Positions 16,479 through 24,706 of a DNA stretch of 64,000 bases are shown here, one piece after another; within the stretch, counting starts at the first letter, position 1, and each line of letters starts with the position of its first letter. Source of the DNA: Candidatus Bathyarchaeia archaeon. Lineage in GTDB: Archaea; Thermoproteota; Bathyarchaeia; Bathyarchaeales; Bathyarchaeaceae. The position numbers and the translations under genes were made by a program. A model generated the notes under the pieces. The model had not been told where the DNA came from. It saw only the letters and a program-made list of their open reading frames with translations, and did not search any database. The stretch covers positions 268,925 to 332,924 of the forward strand of contig DATETJ010000009.1 in assembly GCA_035283685.1 (NCBI GenBank). The letters run 5' to 3'.

Positions 16479-17828
16479 TTGCCGCGAAAAATTGTGATCA
16501 TAGGCGCACATGCAGGCGCCGTAGACGCAGCCAGCGCTGCACGAAAAACCGATCGCACAGCCGAGATTATCCTACTTACAACTGAAAAGTACTCAGGCTA
16601 TTCACGATGTGGCATCCCATTTGTCATAGGTGGACACATACCCAAACTGACCGACCTGATTGTCTATCCGTCCTCGTATTACCAAATGATGAAACTTGAC
16701 CTGCGCCGAGAGACCACTGCCACAAACATCGATCCAAAGGCCAAAACAGTTGAAACCGTGGACAAAACCGGAAAGCAAGAAAACCTCCAATACGACAGCC
16801 TTGTAATTGCCACTGGAGCCAACGCGTTCATTCCACCAATCAAAGGAAAAGAAAAACAAGGCATACACACTGTTCGGACACTTGACGACGGAGAAAAGAT
16901 CGATCAAGCAATACAGAGAGGCGCCAAAACCGCAGTTGTCCTAGGTGCTGGCCTAATAGGCCTCGAAGTCGCCATCGGTTTGACAGAGAGAGGCGTGAAG
17001 ACAACCGTTGTCGAATTGCTGCCTCAGATCATGCCCGTTATGCTCGATGTTGACATGGCTAAGACTGTGCATGAAATGCTGGAAGCCCGAGGCATAACCA
17101 TAATGACTGGTAAAGGCGTAGAAGAATTCGTCGGAGGCGACACAGTCACTGGCGTAGTGGCTGGAGGAGAACAAATCAACGCTGACCTGTGCGTAGCCGC
17201 ATTTGGCGTGAGAGCCAACACTGAACTCGCACAGAAAGCGGGCCTAACGTTAGGCGAAACCAAAGCTGTCAAAGTTAATCCAAGAATGGAGACCAGTGTA
17301 CCAGGCATTTATGCCGTTGGAGACTGCACCGAAACTACCCACATGGTGTCTCAAAGACCATACTGCCCACAGCTGGGCACAGTAGCCGTTAGACAGGGCA
17401 AAGTGGCTGGAACCAACGCTGCAGGTGGATATGCCATATTTCCTGGCGCTATGGGCTCCGCGGTTACGAAGTTCTTTGACACCGAGATCGGCGTAACAGG
17501 ACTGAACGAATTCTTTGCAAGAAAAGCTGGCTTTGACGTGGTTTCAGGCGTAATCAGCGGCAAAACACGAGCGCAGTATTACCCCGGAGCTCAGCCGATA
17601 AAGGTCAAGATTGTGGTTGAGAAAGCAATGGAACGGATCATTGGCGCACAGATCACCGGTGGAGAAGAAGTCACACAGCGGATTAATGCCATATCGATTG
17701 GAATACAGAAGAACATAACAGTGCATGAGTTGGCGAAATCGGACACTTGCTATGCGCCTCCGCTATGCGAAACATGGGAATTGATGGCGTTAGCAGCTGA
17801 AGCAGCAATAATAAAACTTGGCAGATAG
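16479..17828 (+). CDS. CoA-disulfide reductase / NADH oxidase-family FAD-NAD(P) flavoprotein
   Basis: The 449-aa protein has an N-terminal FAD fold (IVIIGAHAGAVDAAS), then the single redox cysteine of this family in SGYSRCGIPFVIGG (Cys44). The NAD(P)-binding fold reads VVLGAGLIGLEVAIGL, the FAD motif is GIYAVGDC, and the C-terminal dimerisation domain is present. The dihydrolipoamide dehydrogenase CxxxxC pair is absent, so it is not a standard E3. It starts with TTG directly after the H-protein gene. The pairing could mean it reduces lipoyl or CoA disulfides; the substrate is not deducible. Confidence 0.85.
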   Translation: MPRKIVIIGAHAGAVDAASAARKTDRTAEIILLTTEKYSGYSRCGIPFVIGGHIPKLTDLIVYPSSYYQMMKLDLRRETTATNIDPKAKTVETVDKTGKQENLQYDSLVIATGANAFIPPIKGKEKQGIHTVRTLDDGEKIDQAIQRGAKTAVVLGAGLIGLEVAIGLTERGVKTTVVELLPQIMPVMLDVDMAKTVHEMLEARGITIMTGKGVEEFVGGDTVTGVVAGGEQINADLCVAAFGVRANTELAQKAGLTLGETKAVKVNPRMETSVPGIYAVGDCTETTHMVSQRPYCPQLGTVAVRQGKVAGTNAAGGYAIFPGAMGSAVTKFFDTEIGVTGLNEFFARKAGFDVVSGVISGKTRAQYYPGAQPIKVKIVVEKAMERIIGAQITGGEEVTQRINAISIGIQKNITVHELAKSDTCYAPPLCETWELMALAAEAAIIKLGR

Positions 17829-17885
17829 ACTCTGCCCACAACTAGTCTGCGCCATCCCTTTTCATTCATTTTTCCTATTGTGAAA

Positions 17886-17894
17886 GTTATAAAT
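17886..17894 (+). promoter_or_regulatory. TATA box of the GAPDH gene
   Basis: GTTATAAAT lies 65-73 bases before the chosen ATG at 17959, which predicts transcription start near 17915. It overlaps the upstream in-frame ATG at 17893. That ATG therefore cannot be in the mRNA, which supports the shorter protein. Confidence 0.55.
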
Positions 17895-17958
17895 GAGGGA
17901 AGCCCTATTAGGTGAATCTCTTTACAACAAGCATGAAAAAAGATGGAGATGCGAAAGG

Positions 17959-18972
17959 ATGCCAATCAAAGTAGCCATAAACGGATTCGGCAGAATCGGA
18001 CGACTTCTCTTCAGAGCTGCAGTGGAACGCAACGCCAACATCGACTTTGTCGCAGTCAACGACATAACAGACCCAAAGACCCTAGCACACCTGCTGAAAT
18101 ACGATTCAGTGCACGGACGCGCACCTTTCCCAGTTGAAGCCGCGCCCGATGGCGTAATCGTCAAAGGCAAGAAAATCAAGACTCTGAGGGAACGCGATCC
18201 ATCAAAGCTACCGTGGAAAGACCTTGATGTCTACTTAGCCGTGGAATCTACAGGCTTGTTCACCGACCGCGAAAAAGCCGCAATGCATTTGACAGCTGGA
18301 GCAAAGAAAGTCCTGATTTCAGCGCCAGCTAAAAACCCCGACATAACCATCGTCATGGGCGTAAACGACAATCAGTATGATCACGCAAAACACAACATAC
18401 TCTCCAATGCTTCATGTACAACCAACTGCGTCGCTCCCGTTGCCAAGGTTCTGCATGACAGCTTCGGCCTCAAAAGCGGCTTCATGATGACAGCACACGC
18501 ATACACAAACGACCAGAGAATACAAGACTTGGTTCACTCGGACCTTCGGAGAGCGCGAGCTGGTGCAGTAAACATTATACCGACCTCAACGGGGGCAGCG
18601 AAAGCAGCAACGCTAGTGTTGCCGGAACTAACTGGACGAATGGACGGAATCGCCCTCAGAGTCCCTGTTCCAGACGTCTCTATCGTAGACTTGACCTGTG
18701 TCCTAGAGAAGAGCACAACCAAGGAAGAGATCAACGAGGCGTTCAAGAAAGCAGCTGAAGGACCGTTAAAGGGTATTCTGGAATACACAGACGACCCAGT
18801 CGTCTCGCAGGACTTTCTGCACAGCACTTGGTCAGCGGCCTTTGACGCGCAGTCAACCATGGTCATTGGTGGTAACTTTGTTAAAGTGCTTGCCTGGTAT
18901 GACAACGAGTGGGGCTTCAGCTGCCGAATGACGGAGCTCATCGAGCTCATCGGCAAGAAAGCAGGATTCTAA
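17959..18972 (+). CDS. gap: Class I (bacterial/eukaryotic-type) glyceraldehyde-3-phosphate dehydrogenase
   Basis: The protein starts MPIKVAINGFGRIGRLLFRA and has the catalytic cysteine in SNASCTTNC (Cys153), the phosphate-binding TGAAKAATLVLPEL and the C-terminal WYDNEWGFSCRM. These mark class I GAPDH, unlike the class II archaeal enzyme most archaea use. It interconverts glyceraldehyde-3-phosphate and 1,3-bisphosphoglycerate. Together with the PGK gene that follows it forms the energy-conserving step pair of glycolysis/gluconeogenesis. An upstream in-frame ATG (17893) adds 22 unrelated residues and coincides with the TATA box, so it is rejected. Confidence 0.93.
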   Translation: MPIKVAINGFGRIGRLLFRAAVERNANIDFVAVNDITDPKTLAHLLKYDSVHGRAPFPVEAAPDGVIVKGKKIKTLRERDPSKLPWKDLDVYLAVESTGLFTDREKAAMHLTAGAKKVLISAPAKNPDITIVMGVNDNQYDHAKHNILSNASCTTNCVAPVAKVLHDSFGLKSGFMMTAHAYTNDQRIQDLVHSDLRRARAGAVNIIPTSTGAAKAATLVLPELTGRMDGIALRVPVPDVSIVDLTCVLEKSTTKEEINEAFKKAAEGPLKGILEYTDDPVVSQDFLHSTWSAAFDAQSTMVIGGNFVKVLAWYDNEWGFSCRMTELIELIGKKAGF

Positions 18973-18983
18973 GAGCCGAATTC

Positions 18984-19006
18984 CAACCCTCTCTTTTATT
19001 TTTTGT
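18984..19006 (+). terminator. Poly-T terminator after GAPDH
   Basis: A pyrimidine/T-rich run (CCCTCTCTTTTATTTTTTG) directly follows the GAPDH stop. The PGK gene then has its own TATA-like GTGATAAATAC box at about 19013-19023. Confidence 0.4.
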
Positions 19007-19080
19007 TGGACAAGTGATAAATACAGCAAGTTTAGACTACGCTTCTCTCAGCATCACACGTTCAGAAACAGGTGAATAGT

Positions 19081-20307
19081 ATGCCACGAATCCTGACGAT
19101 GGATGATTATGACTTTAAAGGAAAAACCGCCCTAGTCAGGGTGGATTTTAACAGCCCCATTGACCCAAAAACTAAGAAAGTCTTGGACGACACGCGCATC
19201 AAAGCGCATGGGGAATCTACCGTTAAGGAGTTGTCTCAGAAAGGCGCCAAAGTCGTGATTCTCGCGCATCAGGGCAGACCCGGCGACGCAGACTTCACAC
19301 CCTTGAAAGAACATGCTCAAATACTCGGCAAAATTCTGGCAAAACCAGTGAAGTACGTTGACGACGTTTTCGGCGAAAAAGCTCAAAAAGCCATCAAGGA
19401 GCTAAAAAACGGAGAAATTCTCATCCTAGACAACGTTCGTAGCTTTGCAGACGAACAAAAGAAGGGAACTCCAGAAGACCACGCAAAGACAGAAATGGTT
19501 GAGAAACTGGCTCCGTTAGCCAATGTGTTCGTAAACGACGCCTTTGCAGCAGCACACCGCGCCCATGTATCAATTGTAGGCTTCACAGGTGTATTGCCTA
19601 GTGTGGCGGGGCGAATCATGGAACGTGAAGTCACAGCGTTGACGAAAGTTGTTCAAAATCCTGAGAAGCCATGCGTCTACGTCTTAGGCGGCGCCAAAGC
19701 TGATGATGCGCTTAAGATCAGCCAATATGTGCTGAAGAACAAGATCGCCGACCATGTGTTGACGGGAGGTGTGGTCGGTCATCTCTTCCTAGCAGCTAAG
19801 GGAATCGACTTGGGCAAGCCCAACATGGAGTTCTTGGAGAAAAAAGAACTGACTCAGTTCATCTCGGGCATCAAAGACCTCATGAAGAACTACGCGAGGA
19901 ACATTGAAGTTCCTGTGGATTTAGCTGTAGAAACAGATGGAAAACGGATGGAAATCCCAGTCAGCAAGCTGCCAACCAAGTATCCGATCTTTGACATTGG
20001 AAGCGAAACAGCAAAAAAATATGTGGGAATTGTCAAAGGCGCCAAATCAATAGTTGTCAGCGGACCCATGGGAGTTTTTGAAAACAAACAGTTCGCTCTC
20101 GGAACCACTAAGACTTTTGAAGCCATAGCCTCGTCTAAAGCTTTCTCGCTCGTGGGAGGTGGACATTCAATCGCTGCGGTCGAAGAGCTTGGACTAGCCA
20201 AGAAAATGGGGTACGTCAGCACGGCTGGAGGCGCTCTCATAGAATTCCTCATGGGCGAGCAGTTACCAGGGGTCGTAGCATTAGTGAAGGCAGCTGCGCG
20301 AGCCTAA
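19081..20307 (+). CDS. pgk: Phosphoglycerate kinase
   Basis: The protein of about 408 aa shows the PGK N-domain (KTALVRVDFNSPID, ILAHQGRPGD), the hinge and the C-domain nucleotide region (VYVLGGAKADDALKI, SGPMGVFE, LVGGGHSIAAVEEL, STAGGALIEFL). It transfers phosphate between 1,3-bisphosphoglycerate and ADP. ATG 19081 is preceded by AGGTGA with good spacing; GTG 19072 would overlap that ribosome site. The promoter box lies at about 19013-19023. Length and motifs fit the archaeal PGK family. Confidence 0.95.
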   Translation: MPRILTMDDYDFKGKTALVRVDFNSPIDPKTKKVLDDTRIKAHGESTVKELSQKGAKVVILAHQGRPGDADFTPLKEHAQILGKILAKPVKYVDDVFGEKAQKAIKELKNGEILILDNVRSFADEQKKGTPEDHAKTEMVEKLAPLANVFVNDAFAAAHRAHVSIVGFTGVLPSVAGRIMEREVTALTKVVQNPEKPCVYVLGGAKADDALKISQYVLKNKIADHVLTGGVVGHLFLAAKGIDLGKPNMEFLEKKELTQFISGIKDLMKNYARNIEVPVDLAVETDGKRMEIPVSKLPTKYPIFDIGSETAKKYVGIVKGAKSIVVSGPMGVFENKQFALGTTKTFEAIASSKAFSLVGGGHSIAAVEELGLAKKMGYVSTAGGALIEFLMGEQLPGVVALVKAAARA

Positions 20308-20336
20308 GCATCTCTTTTCTTTCTATAGAAACTAGG

Positions 20337-20582
20337 CTATTTTCTTTTGATAACTGAGAGAAGAGCTACTGCGAGGAATGCTACTCCAGCCCAGAAGAAG
20401 TTGCCGCCAGTGAGGAACCACACAACCACTGCAATAATGGCTGCAGGTAAGAAGAAAAGCATGACTTTGGCGATGACTATAATCACGATAAGGCCTATGA
20501 CGAGAAGCACCAGCAGAAGAATAACCTCAAAGAGAAAGCCTAACTGAGGCAAGAGAGAAGTGGGCAACTGAATCATCCGCAA
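20337..20582 (-). CDS. Small membrane protein, 81 aa
   Basis: Almost the entire protein is hydrophobic. A long segment spans about residues 15-48 (FEVILLLVLLVIGLIVIIVI, probably two helices), a FLTGGNFFWAGV turn follows, and a last helix ends in basic VIKRK. No charged functional residues are apparent. It is convergent with pgk and divergent from nothing obvious. Its family is unknown. Confidence 0.6.
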   Translation of the reverse strand: MRMIQLPTSLLPQLGFLFEVILLLVLLVIGLIVIIVIAKVMLFFLPAAIIAVVVWFLTGGNFFWAGVAFLAVALLSVIKRK

Positions 20583-20647
20583 TCCCTTTCGGCAAATTAA
20601 GCTTAGCCTCTATTAAAGTTTTCAACGAGGGCAGAGGCTGCGATGTT

Positions 20648-20748
20648 TGGTAGCGGGGGGTAGATTTGAACTACCGATCTCTGGGTTATGAGCCCAGCGG
20701 GTTAACCTGGCTACCCCACCCGTGTAGGACCTGCAGCTAGGTCTCGCT
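20648..20748 (-). tRNA. Initiator tRNA-Met (CAU) with a putative 23-nt intron in the 5' acceptor strand
   Basis: On the minus strand the anticodon arm CTGGG-CTCATAA-CCCAG carries anticodon CAU and the three G-C pairs typical of initiator tRNA. The T arm is GGTAG-TTCAAAT-CTACC, the 3' acceptor strand is CCCCGCT, and A73 plus an encoded CCA (20648-20650) follow. The D-arm region matches archaeal initiators. A matching 5' acceptor strand AGCGGGG is found only if AGCG (20748-20745) is joined to GGG (20721-20719 region), skipping 23 bases. Without splicing, the adjacent ACACGGG leaves three mismatches. The insert contains GACCT...AGGTC self-pairing. Confidence 0.8.
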
Positions 20749-20846
20749 ACGGTTTTTCCCCGCCATCTTCAGAGTTGATGGATTCGCGAGCTTAAAAGGT
20801 TTTTATGGCTGCATCGGATATGGCTATAACCCGTTTGGCACCATAG

Positions 20847-21536
20847 GTGAGTGTTCCGAGTTTGGACAAGTCTGTTTTCCGCGTGTTGTCTAAGCCTGTG
20901 TTTGAGAAGCCTGTTTTAGTTGAGGGGTTGCCCGGCTTTGGCAATGTGGGTAGATTGGCCGCTCGTTTGCTGATCGAGTTTACGCGTGGTGAGACTTTTG
21001 CTGAGTTGTATTCGCCTGCGTTTCCAGACTTTGTGAACGTTGAAAAGGATGGTGTGGCTCGTCCGCCTCATTACGAGTTTAGTAGGGCGGTTTTTGGCAA
21101 AGCGGAGTTTCTGGTTTTGACTGGCGAGGCTCAGCTTGCACGTGACGACGTTTTGGCTCATTACAGGCTTTGTAGCGAAATCTTGGATTTTGGGGAGCAG
21201 TTTGGCTGCAAGTTTCTGGCGACTATGGGCGGCGTGCCTCAACCTCGCCCAGCTGGCGAGGTTTATGTTGCGGCGACATCGGCGAAGTTGGCAGTTGAAA
21301 CCATGGAAAAAGGCGCCGTACTATATGGCAGTGGGCGGATTGCAGGCGCGGCTGGTCTAATGCTGGGCTTGGCAAAGGAACGCAGATGGGAAGGCATCTG
21401 CCTGCTCGGTGCAACGACAGGCCTGAAAGCCGATAAGAACGCGGCTTTTAACGTGTTTAAGTTCCTTATGCGACTGTTTGGTGTTGAGGCAGGGTTGAAC
21501 AACAGGAAGCCTGAGACGACACAGGAGAAAACCTGA
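20847..21536 (+). CDS. PAC2 family protein (proteasome assembly chaperone 2-like)
   Basis: The 229-aa product has the PAC2 hallmarks: PVLVEGLPGFGNVGRLAARL at the start, then a central GEAQL and ATMGGVPQPRPAG, and GRIAGAAGLMLGLAKERRW with GICLLGATTG near the C-terminus. Archaeal PAC2 proteins are ATP-grasp-associated or proteasome-chaperone-like, and their precise role is unsettled. The start is GTG. It is followed after 69 bases by the first of three related winged-helix proteins. Confidence 0.85.
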   Translation: MSVPSLDKSVFRVLSKPVFEKPVLVEGLPGFGNVGRLAARLLIEFTRGETFAELYSPAFPDFVNVEKDGVARPPHYEFSRAVFGKAEFLVLTGEAQLARDDVLAHYRLCSEILDFGEQFGCKFLATMGGVPQPRPAGEVYVAATSAKLAVETMEKGAVLYGSGRIAGAAGLMLGLAKERRWEGICLLGATTGLKADKNAAFNVFKFLMRLFGVEAGLNNRKPETTQEKT

Positions 21537-21605
21537 TTCAGTCGTGTGTTGGGATGGCAAATTCTAAAAGTGTAGGTTGCTAGTATTCGTTCTGGGCGAA
21601 AGAGA

Positions 21606-22148
21606 GTGTCGACAAACGTGCCTTTCTCGCTGCGCGTTCGTTTGGGGCAGTACGAAGTTGAGGTCAGTGGCAGCAAAGACGATGTTCTACGCACATTTGA
21701 GGACCTGCTGAATCTTGTTGCCGTGGTTTCAGAGGCATTCTCGCAGGCTGACGCAGAAGCCCCGTCGAATAAGACGCCCATGCAGTCCGCATCTCCGATG
21801 CCGTTGTCTCAATCCCTGTCGCCTTCCGCTGGTGCAAGCGCTTATCCGAGTATTCAGTCGTCTGGTGGTTGTGCCGATGCTGTTGTGAGATTGTTGGTAA
21901 CTGATTGGGGTAGGGTCGCGCCTCGGACGTTGCCCGAGATTGTTGAGGCCATGCGGATCAATGCTGTTCATTATCCTGTGACGACGTTGTCGGGCGTTCT
22001 GAACTGGTTGGTTAGGAAGGGCAAGGTGAAACGTTGGAAGACCGATAAGGGTTACGTATATGTTCTGGCTCAAGCAACCGCTATGCCAAACCAGCCACCA
22101 ACGCAGACGCCGAGCGAAACAGCTGAAGCGTCAACTGAGGGAGTATGA
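21606..22148 (+). CDS. Two-domain protein: N-terminal beta-hairpin/helix module plus winged helix
   Basis: Residues 8-40 form a short strand-strand-helix module (RVRLGQYEVEVSGSKDDVLR then TFEDLLNLV). A Ser/Pro/Ala-rich linker (about 50-90) follows. A winged-helix-like C-domain then reads VVRLLVTDWGRVAPRTLPEI ... TTLSGVLNWLVRKGKVKRW with a KGYVYVL wing. The tail is Pro/Thr-rich. The module recurs in the next two genes and at 38593. Its stop overlaps the following ATG (ATGA), so the pair is translationally coupled. The winged helix suggests DNA binding; the target is unknown. Confidence 0.7.
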   Translation: MSTNVPFSLRVRLGQYEVEVSGSKDDVLRTFEDLLNLVAVVSEAFSQADAEAPSNKTPMQSASPMPLSQSLSPSAGASAYPSIQSSGGCADAVVRLLVTDWGRVAPRTLPEIVEAMRINAVHYPVTTLSGVLNWLVRKGKVKRWKTDKGYVYVLAQATAMPNQPPTQTPSETAEASTEGV

Positions 22149-22627
22149 AGACAGTGGCTAAGATTAAAGCGCACATCAGGACAGGCTTCGGCGAACTTGA
22201 AGTTGAAGGCGAATCAGCGCAGGATCTGATTGAAGCCTTGAAGACTATTACACCCGAGTTTATTGGCGAAGTTGGTGGGTTGGTGTCCAGCAGGGTCATT
22301 GTTTCTTCAAAAGCTGGGTTGGAAGGTGTAGTCGAAATAACGACTGAAGGCCCAGTGGTGACAACTCGCGAGAAACTGAGTCACTATGAGGCCATTGGAC
22401 TCATTCTGTTTGCTTCGGATAGAAAGACAGGCACAGCGACAAAGATAGCCGATTTGCTCAAGTCAAGCGGCATAAAGTCCATGGTGCCCGCACGGCTAAA
22501 TGAAATGACCAAAAGAGGATTAGTGTTCAAACCTGACCCAGCAAGACCCGAGTTCAAATTGACACTGCAAGGCGAAAAATGGATAGAAGATGACGTGCTG
22601 GCTCGGTTGAAAGGCGTAACTCAATAA
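22145..22627 (+). CDS. Related two-domain protein (module plus helix-turn-helix)
   Basis: The 160-aa product repeats the N-terminal module (KAHIRTGFGELEVEGESAQD and a LIEALKTI helix). A middle strand region (SRVIVSSKAGLEGVVEITTE) leads into a winged-helix domain (LSHYEAIGLILFASDRKTGT ... ARLNEMTKRGLVFKP). The start overlaps the upstream stop by four bases. Similarity to its neighbours is at the level of layout and motif pattern, not high identity. A role as a transcriptional regulator or DNA-binding adaptor is inferred. Confidence 0.7.
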   Translation: MKTVAKIKAHIRTGFGELEVEGESAQDLIEALKTITPEFIGEVGGLVSSRVIVSSKAGLEGVVEITTEGPVVTTREKLSHYEAIGLILFASDRKTGTATKIADLLKSSGIKSMVPARLNEMTKRGLVFKPDPARPEFKLTLQGEKWIEDDVLARLKGVTQ

Positions 22628-22738
22628 TGCCAAGTAACAGGCATCTTCTTATGTGCTGTGCCGGTATCTGCGAAAGCGTTATGCCATGTTCTTGAATAAT
22701 GGTGCCAGCAAGAGGGAAAGCATGACAGGTGAGCCCAA

Positions 22739-23233
22739 TTGAGTGAGGCGGAGCACACGGTTACAGTTAACGTCAAGTATCAGGGCGTCGAGCAGACGTT
22801 CAATGGAAATGTCAATGACGTCTGGATTAGTGTTAACAGGTTTTTCAGTGAAGTTGTTCCAGCTTTTGACATTGCTCGAAAGGTAACTTTGACGGTTGAC
22901 TTGGCTAAACTGATCGAAGACTTTAAGGATGTCGTAGCCATCACCCCTGAAGGCCCAGAGCTACTCATATCTAAAGAGAGGCTGACAGACAGTGAAACTC
23001 TTCAACTCCACCTACTAGCAGCTCACATAGGCCATCGACTTGGAAAACTGCAGCAAGACATGATGACAAAAGAGGAACTGCAGGTAAAACTTGGCAAGAA
23101 TATGAAAATAACCACCACAAGACTGGGCGAGTTGATCAAGCAGGGAAACGTAATCAAGACGGAAGAGGGAAGCTACAGAATAACAACCAAAGCAATAGCG
23201 CAACTGCAAAGAAAGAAAGAAATGATGTTGTAG
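22739..23233 (+). CDS. Third related module-plus-winged-helix protein
   Basis: This 164-aa protein again opens with strands and a helix (VTVNVKYQGVEQTFNGNVND then VWISVNRFFSEVVP). A linker with TPEGPELLISKERLTDSET corresponds closely to TEGPVVTTREKLSHYE in the previous protein. The C-terminal winged helix reads MMTKEELQVKLGKNMKITTT with RLGELIKQGNVIKTE. It starts with TTG. The shared linker motif shows that the two are true paralogues. Three such genes in a row suggest a local duplication. Confidence 0.7.
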   Translation: MSEAEHTVTVNVKYQGVEQTFNGNVNDVWISVNRFFSEVVPAFDIARKVTLTVDLAKLIEDFKDVVAITPEGPELLISKERLTDSETLQLHLLAAHIGHRLGKLQQDMMTKEELQVKLGKNMKITTTRLGELIKQGNVIKTEEGSYRITTKAIAQLQRKKEMML

Positions 23234-23247
23234 GAACTATCTTAAGG

Positions 23248-23754
23248 CTATGTGGTTTCCGCAAGATACTTCAAGTTCAGGGGCTTTAGAAGCTCTCTTC
23301 CGACCAGATTTACGAGGATAGGTTGAACATCGTCTATGGCGTCTCCCCATTCACGCCTGTACTGATACATGAATTCGTCGTACTCGCTGTAGTTTTTGTG
23401 AAGGGAAATCATGAATGAATTCGCTCCTGCCCCTCGACATCCGCCGCCCATTATTACGTTGGGTTGTTTCATCAGCCACTCCGTCCCTCGCTTACGAACT
23501 GCTTCATATTGTTCCTTTGTGGAGAGGCTAGGTTTGCTCTTGACAAGTGTTATGGCGAATATTTCGTATCCGAATTTGTCCCATTTTGGCACAAGCGTGT
23601 AACCCTCTATCAGCTGTTTTTCTAACAGAGTTCTCCTCCTTGTCACAGTGGGCTGCGACACCCCAAGCTTCCTGCTTATCTGTCTGTCGCTAAGCTTGGC
23701 GTTCTTGATTAACTCAGATATTATCCTGCGGTCAGTGTCCTTTGGTCTCTTCAT
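23248..23754 (-). CDS. Lrp/AsnC-type transcriptional regulator
   Basis: The N-terminus is a classical Lrp/AsnC helix-turn-helix (KDTDRRIISELIKNAKLSDR, then QISRKLGVSQPTVTRRR). A ligand-binding/oligomerisation-like region follows (YEIFAITLVKSK). The C-terminal half is less typical than in true Lrp proteins. ATG 23754 is preferred because GAGGG lies six bases upstream; the track start at 23781 would add nine residues containing no motif. It is convergent with the winged-helix gene. Target genes are not evident, although the nitroreductase is divergently placed next to it. Confidence 0.85.
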   Translation of the reverse strand: MKRPKDTDRRIISELIKNAKLSDRQISRKLGVSQPTVTRRRTLLEKQLIEGYTLVPKWDKFGYEIFAITLVKSKPSLSTKEQYEAVRKRGTEWLMKQPNVIMGGGCRGAGANSFMISLHKNYSEYDEFMYQYRREWGDAIDDVQPILVNLVGRELLKPLNLKYLAETT

Positions 23755-23915
23755 CTCATACCCTCTGAGGTACCACTTCAATTAAGCTGCATTTAACCAT
23801 TTAAGCGCGTCCAGTTCCTGCGCGGACATGCGAACTCAGGAAGCGTTCTCAATATGCCAGATTCGGTTAAATATGCCTAGAAAGCTAGTTACTGTCTTCC
23901 CTAGAGGGCGATGCC

Positions 23916-24686
23916 ATGAAGAAGAATCCTGTCATTGAAACTATGCTAAGCCACAAATCAATCCGAAAATACTCTGACAAGATGCCTTCGGACGATGTGA
24001 TAAAGGCAATTGTGAGAGCAGGTCAGCAAGCGCCTTTCGCCACTCAGTGTTACAGCATACTATTGTCGCGAGACCAGAGACGAAATCCCTACAAAACGCC
24101 TTTGTTGTTCACGGTTTGCGTTGACTGCCACAAGTTCGAGATTATTATGGCTAGAAGAAACTGGAAGCTAATCATAAACGACCTTGCACTGTTGCTCTTG
24201 GCAATTCAAGACGCGGCTTTGATGGCGGAGAACATGATTATTGCAGCAAGAAGCCTCGGACTTGGGAGCTGTCTTTTGGGAAATGCACCTTACAGAGCAG
24301 ACAAGATTGCGGAAGAGTACGATTTACCACAGAGAGTATTCCCACTCGTGCAATTGGTTATGGGATTTCCAGCGGAAGACCCTCCGCCGCGACCAAGATA
24401 TCCTTTGGAGTTTACTCTCTTCGAAGACAAATATCCAAAGCTGGATGAAGACACTGTCCAAAAAGCCATGAAGCAAATGGACGAGGGATACCTTAGCCAA
24501 GACTATTACCGCAAGCTCAACGCAAAAATACCACTATCAGTCGACCGTGAAGAAGCATTCACGTACGACAACTACAGCTGGACAGAACACATCAGCCGCA
24601 AGCTAGGTCAATGGGACCCGGAGCCGAATGAACTGCTAGAACAACTTGAGAAACGAGGTTTCTATCTCACCGGCAAGAAAAAGTGA
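23916..24686 (+). CDS. Nitroreductase family protein (FMN-dependent)
   Basis: The 256-aa protein shows the nitroreductase pattern: ETMLSHKSIRKYSDK and AIVRAGQQAPFATQ at the FMN site, then LAIQDAALMAENMIIAARSL with GLGSCLLGN and the VMGFPAEDPPPRPR loop. Length fits the NfsA-like larger subfamily. The substrate cannot be inferred. It is divergent from the Lrp-type gene, which may regulate it. Confidence 0.88.
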   Translation: MKKNPVIETMLSHKSIRKYSDKMPSDDVIKAIVRAGQQAPFATQCYSILLSRDQRRNPYKTPLLFTVCVDCHKFEIIMARRNWKLIINDLALLLLAIQDAALMAENMIIAARSLGLGSCLLGNAPYRADKIAEEYDLPQRVFPLVQLVMGFPAEDPPPRPRYPLEFTLFEDKYPKLDEDTVQKAMKQMDEGYLSQDYYRKLNAKIPLSVDREEAFTYDNYSWTEHISRKLGQWDPEPNELLEQLEKRGFYLTGKKK

Positions 24687-24706
24687 ACATGCGTTTCTTC
24701 GGGAAA

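Noticed and set aside
17893..17958. N-terminal extension of GAPDH by 22 residues
   Set aside because: The ATG coincides with the TATA box and the extra residues do not match the family, which starts at MPIKVAINGFG.
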